NCBI GenBank assembly: GCA_027559495.1
Contig: JAMXSV010000003.1
Span: 3,968,001 to 4,032,000, forward strand
DNA length: 64,000 nt
Direction of reading: 5' to 3'
Source: Aurifilum marmelostoma
Lineage: Eukaryota; Ascomycota; Sordariomycetes; Diaporthales; Cryphonectriaceae
Shown: positions 57,569 to 64,000 of the stretch, in pieces
Layout: each line of letters begins with the position of its first letter
How positions within the stretch are numbered: position 1 is the first letter of the stretch
Program-made: the position numbers and the translations under genes
The notes under the pieces: generated by a model
What the model was told of the DNA's origin: nothing
Seen by the model: the letters and a program-made list of their open reading frames with translations, nothing else
Database searches by the model: none

Positions 57569-58993
57569 TTATCTGACGACCCGTCGAAGCTTGCTCTCCG
57601 GCGGGTCCCAGACGACGTCCTTGACACCCAATCTTGGTCTCGCTGGCACTACCATCGTCTTGCCACCCCTGCCAGGGAGAACGATTTCTTCCAGGTTGAG
57701 AACCAGAAGACCTGGAACGGGAACTTCCGCGGATTTATTGTCTTGGAGCCGCCCGATAGCCCTTCTCGCACGATCGCTAATGCATTCATACAGCAGCCGG
57801 GCGTCCGCCATCGTGCCCGCCTGATAGATGCCCGTCCCCCAGCACGCTAGCTGGAGCGGATCGCCATCGCCAAACGGCGTAAAAGCATTCCCAACGTTAT
57901 TCACCCCGAGACAGCCAGCGAGACCAAGGTCTTTGATCATGGCTGGAATCTGCATCGTGCCCCTGGGACGTGAATGAGGTAGGTAGTGTGCCTTCCCGTC
58001 CTTGTTCTCGGTTTGGGGTTCCGGCCGCCCCATCATGAACAGGTCGCTCGTTGGCAGGCCCACGAAATGTATTGGGAGCTCCGGTACCTCCTTGATCAGC
58101 GCTGCTATCTCCTGGAGATGGTTCCCTAGCTGGGTGGTCAGCTGCGTGCAGTGGCCGATCACGATGGTCTTCTCCCCTCCGGAGCGGGCTGCCCAATTGC
58201 TGCTCCGCACCTGTGAGATGACTTCCAACAAGGAGGGTGCCTGCGTGTCGCCGAGATTATAGTCCAGATGGAAATCCAAGTGTAGACCTCTCTGCAGAGC
58301 CGTCTCGACTGCGAACTTGATGTTTCTGCTCTCCATTTTTGCCTTTTCGTCAGGGTCAAGGCCTTGCTCGACATAGGGCGTGGTGCCTAGCGCCTCAACG
58401 ACATCTGAATACTTTTCGAGTGCGTCCAGCAGGAACTGGCGATTCACTGGGCCGTGTACGGTAGAGACTATGGGATCCTGGGCGAACAGGCAGATCTGGA
58501 CGTCAACGAGGTGTTCAAAGTCCCTCTTCAGCCGGGTGGCGGCTTCAAGAGTCTTAAACCCGACGACGTGGTCGACCTCCACAAAGGCACGCATCGACGT
58601 CACGCCATGCCGGGCGTAGCTCTCGGCGAGCAGCTGGGATCCCCGGCGGTACAGGTCCTCGGATGTATAGCGTGCTTTGGCGGCAGAAGTGTTGGCGAGG
58701 GCCTCGTGGAAGGTGCCGGAGTGCGGGGCCAGGTCGGTATAGTTTGGGTATGAGGGAGCCGAGGAAGAGCCATGGTGACAGGTGAGGATGTAGGGCTTGT
58801 CAAGGTGAACATGAGGGTGGCAGAGAGGCGGTAGCAGGAGGCTTGGAAGGGATGAGGATGAGGATGAGGATGGGACTCGAGACACTGCTTTTCCTCCTTC
58901 GATTCGTATATCCCATCTGGCATGCTCGTCAATGCTGGGAATGATGACATTTTCGAACGTGCCCATCGCAGGCACTTCTGATGGAGAAGACAT
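57569..58993 (-). CDS. Metal-dependent amidohydrolase, cytosine deaminase-like
   Basis: Single exon, 474 residues, a TIM-barrel amidohydrolase acting on a cyclic amide or deaminating a heterocycle; the substrate is unknown. Metal-site motifs in order: CHPHVHLDK (HxH after strand 1, about residues 58-64), LHLDFHLDYN (about 240), VIGHCTQL (His, about 277), and GVNNVGNAFTPFGDGDPL near the C-terminus, where the usual catalytic Asp region reads FGDGD. MRAFVEVDHVVG is the family strand seen in bacterial CodA-like enzymes. A Ser run (SSSSSSS, from a GGATGA-type repeat at about 58853-58872) follows the N-terminal strands. It is divergent from the VOC-family gene 468 bp away, and the two could serve one catabolic step; that is a guess from position. 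Confidence 0.87.
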   Translation of the reverse strand: MSSPSEVPAMGTFENVIIPSIDEHARWDIRIEGGKAVSRVPSSSSSSSLPSLLLPPLCHPHVHLDKPYILTCHHGSSSAPSYPNYTDLAPHSGTFHEALANTSAAKARYTSEDLYRRGSQLLAESYARHGVTSMRAFVEVDHVVGFKTLEAATRLKRDFEHLVDVQICLFAQDPIVSTVHGPVNRQFLLDALEKYSDVVEALGTTPYVEQGLDPDEKAKMESRNIKFAVETALQRGLHLDFHLDYNLGDTQAPSLLEVISQVRSSNWAARSGGEKTIVIGHCTQLTTQLGNHLQEIAALIKEVPELPIHFVGLPTSDLFMMGRPEPQTENKDGKAHYLPHSRPRGTMQIPAMIKDLGLAGCLGVNNVGNAFTPFGDGDPLQLACWGTGIYQAGTMADARLLYECISDRARRAIGRLQDNKSAEVPVPGLLVLNLEEIVLPGRGGKTMVVPARPRLGVKDVVWDPPESKLRRVVR

Positions 58994-59460
58994 GATGGCG
59001 CTGGACTTGACTAATCATTGGCACACGAAGATGCAACATCTAATGCATAGAAAAGAGAAAAAAAAGATATTGATTGCCAGTTCTCCATGGCCGGCGCCGG
59101 AGACGACAATGATGGACATCACTCTCTCTCAACCGTTAGTGGCTGACTAATCACCAATTCAGTTGGTAGGTGTATATCATGCAAGAGGAAGTCACGATGG
59201 AAGTATGTATATCCAGGACCTCCTTATGCACCTAGGTAAGTACTGGGGTTCGTTCTTGCCGCCTTGTCATTTACACAGACCTCGGCTTTCGAGAGAGATT
59301 TCTACCCAACATTCTACATCCAATTGGCCAGTTCTCACCATCTTCGCCCCTCTCTCCCCATCCTCCTGCTGGACACACCAGAGTCCACCTCTTCCATCTT
59401 ATCACACCGTCCACATCGTCCACATCACCACCACCACCAGCACCAACGTCAACAACAACC
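58994..59460. promoter_or_regulatory. Shared divergent promoter region
   Basis: 467-bp region between the divergent amidohydrolase (-) and VOC-family (+) start codons. The side near 59461 is C/A-rich leader (CACCACCACCAGCACC). No named motif identified. Confidence 0.4.
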
Positions 59461-59877
59461 ATGATCACCGGCATTCACCACATAAATCTGGTAGTCCCTC
59501 CCTCCACCCTCCCAGCAGCCGAGTCCTTCTACGGCACCACCCTAGGCCTGACCCCGCGCCCCGTCCCCGCCGCCCAGGCCGGGACCCTCGCCTGGTTCGA
59601 CATCGGCACCTCGGGCCAGCAGGTCCACATCGCCTTTGGCCGGCCCGAGGATTTCGCCCTCGTGTCCAGCCGCCACCCATGTTTTCGCGTGGGCTCGGGT
59701 GCCGACCTCTTGCGACTGCGGCAGCGCATATGGGATCATTTTGAGCGCGGGGGCGAAGGGGCGCCACAGGCTGCGGATAAGCCGGGGGAGGAGAATAGTG
59801 GTGCGCAGGGGGTGGAATATCCGCAGCGGTTCTTTGCCAGGGACTTTGCAGGTAACAGGCTCGAGTTCACAATTTGA
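59461..59877 (+). CDS. Glyoxalase/VOC-fold protein
   Basis: Single exon, 138 residues, one VOC module pair. The start MITGIHHINLVV has the beta-strand and His typical of the first metal ligand. AAESFYGTTLGLTPRPVP is the helix and turn that follow. A second half includes SGQQVHIAFGRPEDF, and the end FARDFAGNRLEFTI carries the C-terminal Glu metal ligand seen in this superfamily (DPxGNxxEF pattern). It could be a small dioxygenase-like or glyoxalase-like enzyme, or a resistance-type binding protein. The reaction cannot be assigned. Overlapping minus-strand frames here are GC-driven shadows. Confidence 0.85.
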   Translation: MITGIHHINLVVPPSTLPAAESFYGTTLGLTPRPVPAAQAGTLAWFDIGTSGQQVHIAFGRPEDFALVSSRHPCFRVGSGADLLRLRQRIWDHFERGGEGAPQAADKPGEENSGAQGVEYPQRFFARDFAGNRLEFTI

Positions 59878-60016
59878 GGGTGCAGGGGATCGGATATAAA
59901 ATGTATCAAGATATGTTCTTTTTATGAAAATTTTATCTTATTCATTTAAGATGAGGTCTAGTACCAGAATGGGTTACAGGACTAGATGACCTTGTCTCTT
60001 GTCTCTCGATCTAACT

Positions 60017-61630
60017 CTATTTCAGCGTGACCAGCTCCTCGGCGCTCGTTGGGTGGATAGCAACACAGCTGTCAAAGTCGGCCTTGGTGGCGCCCATCTT
60101 GATGGCCACGCCGAAGCCCTGCAGCATCTCGCCACTGCCCAGCCCCAGAATGTGCAGGCCGACCACCTTCTCCTCGGGCCCGGCACAGATGAGCTTGTAC
60201 TTTGTCGGCCCCTTATCCTCCTGTGCCGCCATGGCGTAGTACATGGCTGGAAAGCTCGTGTTGTACACCTTGATGTTCTCCTTGCCGTACTTCTCTACGG
60301 CCTGCGGCTCCGTCAGACCGATGGCGCCGACCTCGGGATGCGCAAATACCACCGAGGGGATATTGTTGTAGTCGAGCTTGGCCGTCTTGAACTGCTCCCC
60401 GCCAAACAGCCTGTGCGCGAGCTTGCGGCCCGCCGCGATGGCCACGGGCGTCAGCTCCACCTGGCCAGTCACGTCGCCGAGCGCGTAGATGTTGTCCACG
60501 CTCGAGTTCTGGTACTCGTCGACCTCGATGTAGCCCTTGTCATTCAGCTTGACGCCCGCCTCCTCCAGACCGATGCCCTTGGTCGCCGGCGTCCGCCCGA
60601 TCGCCCAGATAAGGTGGTCAATATCGCTGAGCACCGCCTCGCCGTCCTTCTTGTCCTTGTAGTGAAGGCTCAGCTTGCCGCTGGCCCCGTCCTTCTCCAC
60701 CTTGCTCTGCGACGAGCCCTTGTGTAGGTGCACACCCAGGCGCTCGTACTCGGCGGTGATGGCCTCCTGCACCATGGGATCGAAGTTGCGCAAAAAGGTG
60801 TCGTGGCGGATGAACAGGTGGGTCTCGACGCCCAGCGCGTTGAACATGCCCGCAAACTCGACCGCGATGTAGCCCGCGCCCACGAGAGCCACCTTCTTGG
60901 GCAGCTCGGCGATGTCGAAGAAGCCGTCGCTGTCGACGCCCAGCTCAGAGCCGGGGATCTTGGGCGGGATGGTCGGGTTGCCGCCCACCGCCACCAGGAT
61001 CTTCTTAGCGCGTACCGTCTCCTTGGTGCCGTCGTCGAGCGTCACCTCGACCTCGTTGCGCGACAGCAGCCGCGCCCAGCCGTGCACGTACTCGACCTTG
61101 TCGTTGCCCAGATTGCGCTCGTAGATGCCGTTCAGGCGCAGGATGTAGGCGTCGCGCTTCTTCTTGAAGGTAGACCAGTCAAAGGGCGCGGTCTGCTCGA
61201 TGGAGAAGCCGTAGGCCTTTGCGTCGTGCATCTGCTCGGCGAGCATGGCAGCATTGAAGGTGATCTTTTTGGGCACGCAGCTATACATTTGAAGACACAA
61301 AGGACTGGATCAGCACGATTCTCGCCGCAGAGAAAGAAAAGGACACGACGAAGCGGCGGAAAAGAAGAGAAGAGAGGAAGCTTACCCAACGTTGACACAG
61401 GTACCTCCCAGCCTCTTGTTCTCGATGATCATGGCCTTGGCCCCAAACTTGGAGCTTGCCATGCGAGCAGACGCCAGCCCGCCGCTGCCGCCGCCGATGA
61501 CAAGGAAGTCGGTCTCCTTGCTGATGGGAGCCATGGCTGCAGCCGAGGAGGAGAGGTGACGCGAGAAGCCTGCTAGTCTGGTGGTGGCCGTTCTTGAGGT
61601 CGCTCGTGTGAGGGTTGCGAGTGCTAGCAT
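60017..61630 (-). CDS. GLR1: Glutathione reductase
   Basis: Reduces glutathione disulfide with NADPH. Exons 61386-61630 and 60017-61280 join to 502 residues. Visible: FAD-binding LVIGGGSGGLASAR, redox-active pair GGTCVNVGCVPKK (intron between the two cysteines' codons), NADPH fold VALVGAGYIAVEFAGM, FAD site NIYALGDVTG, dimer-interface end HPTSAEELVTLK with the catalytic His-Glu. Two likely starts: the ATG at 61630 gives a Ser/Thr/Arg-rich presequence (MLALATLTRATSRTATTRLAG), and the ATG at 61534 (MAPISKETDFLV) gives a 470-residue cytosolic form, cysteines at 46 and 51. Yeast Glr1 makes mitochondrial and cytosolic forms by alternative starts, so the same is likely here. The arginines expected to bind NADPH phosphate and the overall length favour glutathione reductase over dihydrolipoamide dehydrogenase. 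Confidence 0.96.
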
Positions 61631-62721
61631 GAGGTGCTTGCGCAACAAGATAGAACTGACACCTCTGCGTAGGAAAGGGAAGGGGGAGAAGGAGGAGGAG
61701 GGAAAGATACAAGGGAAAGGAAATTGCTGCAGCAATATATTTTGTTATGACGGAAGCGGGGGGAGGGGTTGACGTCTTATAATACCTCCCAAGCTAGTAT
61801 CTCTGCAGCGGGTCGAGATTAATATTCGGTAAATACCAAGTACGTAGGAGTGGTAACGATCGTAGTAATAATAATGGTCAGCTGCAGGTCATCTCAGCGG
61901 TAAGAAAGTCTGGCCGTGCGGTCTGCAATTCAGTGGTGGTATTGCTCGAGTTCTTACTGCTGTGATGACGAATGACTTTTCCAATTAGTGAGCGAGCCCG
62001 GATACAGAATGGACTCGAAGAGCGGAGCCGTGATCAATAAGCAACCTGGGCCACCCGCCCTCTTACTGACCTCGGCTGCCAGCGCCTTATTTTGGAATTG
62101 CCTCCAAAACCTACAGGCGGGATTAGAAATTGTCATAGCACTGACAGACAAAATGAAACTCGAGAATTTTTTTTCTTTCCCTCTTAAGCACTTACTGTAA
62201 GTCGGCAGTATAATGTCGTGGTATGATCAATCTCTTACACGTGGCATTCAGTGTAGTTGCTGCTGTATGTACTGCTACATAGTACAGTGGCCATGTACTC
62301 ACTGCAAATTACAGGGCGTCTTGCGGACATACTACATTGGTATGTGCTTCACAGTATGTAGTGCTGCTGGACTATAGCACTACTAAGTAGAAGCTGTAGC
62401 ATCATTACAGGGTTAATCCTAGGGTGGCGGCTGTGGCGCGCTCTCCCTCCATCGCGACGCGTCTTGCCGATGTGAAATCTTGTGAAACTTTCCTGCTAGC
62501 AAAATCGATGGACAGAGTGACGTTCCGTTGATGTGCTTCCGATCTCACAATTAAACTAGGTGTCAAGAGCATTCGATTCATTACAAATCCAAGCGCCAAT
62601 TTGACTTGGAGACATCTTGGGTGAGCAACAAGGTCAAGGTGGGCGCTGAGCGAGGCTGCTACATCTCGTTTTCTTCCAATCTTACCTGCTTCCCATTTTC
62701 CTTCCCCTGTAGGGCAATATT
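61631..62721. other. Divergent intergenic region
   Basis: Between GLR1 (-) and the resolvase gene (+). 62210-62400 is rich in short palindromic TACATAGTA / TACTGTA words. TGACGTC (61773-61779) is a cAMP/stress-response-type element close to GLR1. No supported gene; the minus-strand frame at 62405-62599 is short and featureless. Confidence 0.5.
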
Positions 62722-63222
62722 ATGATCACTTTTCCACCAAAGTTCAAGGCAGCCCAATTAAAACAGATCGCACGTCTCTGTGGGAAGAGCAGATCAGGCA
62801 CCAAGGCCGACATCACAGGCCGCATCACAGATGACCTGAAGGACTTCAAGCCTCTCGCCCCGGGCACTCGGGTCCTGAGCATAGACCTGGGCATTCGCAA
62901 CCTCGCATACAGCCTGCTGGAGGTGCCGGGAACTCGCCATGGAATTCCAAGGGACCAGACAACCGAGGCGGCAGGAGAACGGAGGTCAAGGAAGAAAAAG
63001 AACGAGGCCAGTGGCGTAGCATCACCAGTGTTGGTGACGCCTGTCCTCCGCGCATGGGAGCGGCTTGCCCTCATCCCCAAGACGCCCAAGCTCGCCAAAT
63101 ACAAGAAAAATAGCGGAAAAGCCAGAAAAAACCAAAAGAACGGCGCTACTGAGGTTGAAACCGACTTTTCCGTTGCTGCTGCTGCTGCCGATGAGGAGGC
63201 CGAGGCCGCCGCTGCAGCCGTT

Positions 63223-63255
<33 letters not shown>

Positions 63256-63897
63256 AAAGATCCAGCGACCACCGCTCTTCCAATAGAAGACTTCTCACCT
63301 CTCCGCCTCTCACAGCTCGCTGCTGACCTCATCCTCACGCGTCTTCTGCCCTTGCGGCCCGACATCATCACCCTTGAGCAGCAGCGCTTCCGCTCCATGG
63401 GCGGCTCGGCCGTCTTCGAGTGGACGCTGCGCGTGAACTCGCTCGAGTCCATGCTCTATGCCGTCTTCACCACCCTCCAGAAGCTCGGTAGGTGGCCCGG
63501 TGGGCGCGTAGAGGGCGTTGTCGCGCGGAACGTCCTGGAGTTCATGGCCGTGCAGGAGGGCGGGCCTGAGGCGGCGAGCATCTGGAGCAAAAAGAGCCAA
63601 ATGGACAATAAGAAGATAAAAAAGGATATCATCGGGCGAATGTTGTTGGCCAAGGAGGGAGTAATTATCGATGGCGAGGGCACCGGGGGCGAAGTCGAGG
63701 CCATGGCAAGGGAGTACATCGATGGGTGGCAGGCGAAAGGCAGGAGGGCCAAGAGTGGCACAGAGAGCCTGAAGAAGCTGGATGACCTGGCAGACTGTCT
63801 GCTGCAGGGAATGGCGTTCGTAAGGTGGCAGGAAAATAAGAGGAGACTGCTCGATGAAGGCGTGGACGCCCTCCAAGATCAGATGGTAGATGAATGA
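62722..63897 (+). CDS. CCE1: Mitochondrial Holliday junction resolvase (Cce1/Ydc2)
   Basis: Cleaves four-way junctions in mitochondrial DNA. Single exon, 391 residues. Residues about 1-42 form a SAP-like DNA-binding motif (FKAAQLKQIARLCGKSRSGTK). The RNase H-fold nuclease follows: VLSIDLGIRNLAYSLL with catalytic Asp 55, DIITLEQQRFRSMGG with Glu 219, KKIKKDIIGRML, and KKLDDLADCLLQGMAF with the paired C-terminal Asp residues. The catalytic acids are all present. Between strands lies a long insert (about 75-190), Lys-rich then poly-Ala, encoded by a GCA run at 63223-63252; yeast Cce1 lacks it, so it is lineage-specific. No clear mitochondrial presequence is seen, so targeting may use the basic N-terminus or an upstream exon. 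Confidence 0.94.
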
Positions 63898-64000
63898 AAG
63901 GGGCACACTAGAAATGGCAGACTTTTTGAAGGACATACATATATACAGTTGCTATGTATCTAGCAGCGTTGGCAAGAAATAACATGAGTATCATAAACGC

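Overview
The window looks like nuclear DNA of a filamentous ascomycete (Pezizomycotina, most likely Sordariomycetes). The genes are spaced and monocistronic. They carry short introns (about 55-170 nt) with GTAAGT-like donors and CAG/TAG acceptors, and they encode fungal proteins such as AcuM/AcuK-type gluconeogenesis regulators, Zn2Cys6 factors and the Cce1 resolvase. I support 20 protein-coding genes. I saw no rRNA, convincing tRNA, CRISPR array or intact transposon.

Layout. 1.2-3.9 kb (-): Zn2Cys6/PAS regulator whose zinc cluster is split over very small exons. 5.6-10.0 kb (-): xanthine dehydrogenase with GATA sites upstream. 12.5-14.2 kb (+): aldehyde dehydrogenase. 16.0-17.6 kb (+): RING/TRAF-type zinc-finger protein. 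18.2-20.3 kb (-): Dal5-type MFS anion transporter. 22.4-25.8 kb (-): TBC Rab-GAP. 26.4-27.4 kb (-): secreted-type single-pass membrane protein. 29.4-30.3 kb (+): three-exon gene of unknown function. 33.0-36.4 kb (-): E4 ubiquitin ligase Ufd2. 36.9-39.2 kb (-): exocyst Sec6. 40.9-41.9 kb (-): unknown two-exon gene. 45.2-46.7 kb (+): secreted protein built of 16 RFSF-type repeats separated by basic processing sites. 47.2-48.3 kb (-): quinone oxidoreductase. 51.0-53.8 kb: tail-to-tail pair of AflR-like proteins, only one with a DNA-binding zinc cluster. 54.4-55.5 kb (+): enoyl reductase Tsc13. 55.8-56.9 kb (-): BLOC-1 subunit 1 (GCN5L1)-like gene with an apparent frameshift. 57.6-59.0 kb (-) and 59.5-59.9 kb (+): divergent amidohydrolase and VOC/glyoxalase-fold protein. 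60.0-61.6 kb (-): glutathione reductase with two likely start codons. 62.7-63.9 kb (+): mitochondrial Holliday-junction resolvase.

Most genes are unlinked housekeeping functions: purine catabolism, redox, very-long-chain fatty acid synthesis, secretion, ubiquitin chain elongation and mtDNA resolution. The gene-poor stretches (27.4-29.4, 30.3-33.0, 39.2-45.2 and 48.3-51.0 kb) hold the lineage-specific material. The most unusual item is the repeat precursor at 45.2-46.7 kb. It reads like an undescribed Kex2-processed secreted repeat protein giving two size classes of amphipathic peptides plus a His/Met/Gly-rich spacer. Exon joins below were worked out by hand from splice signals and reading frame.
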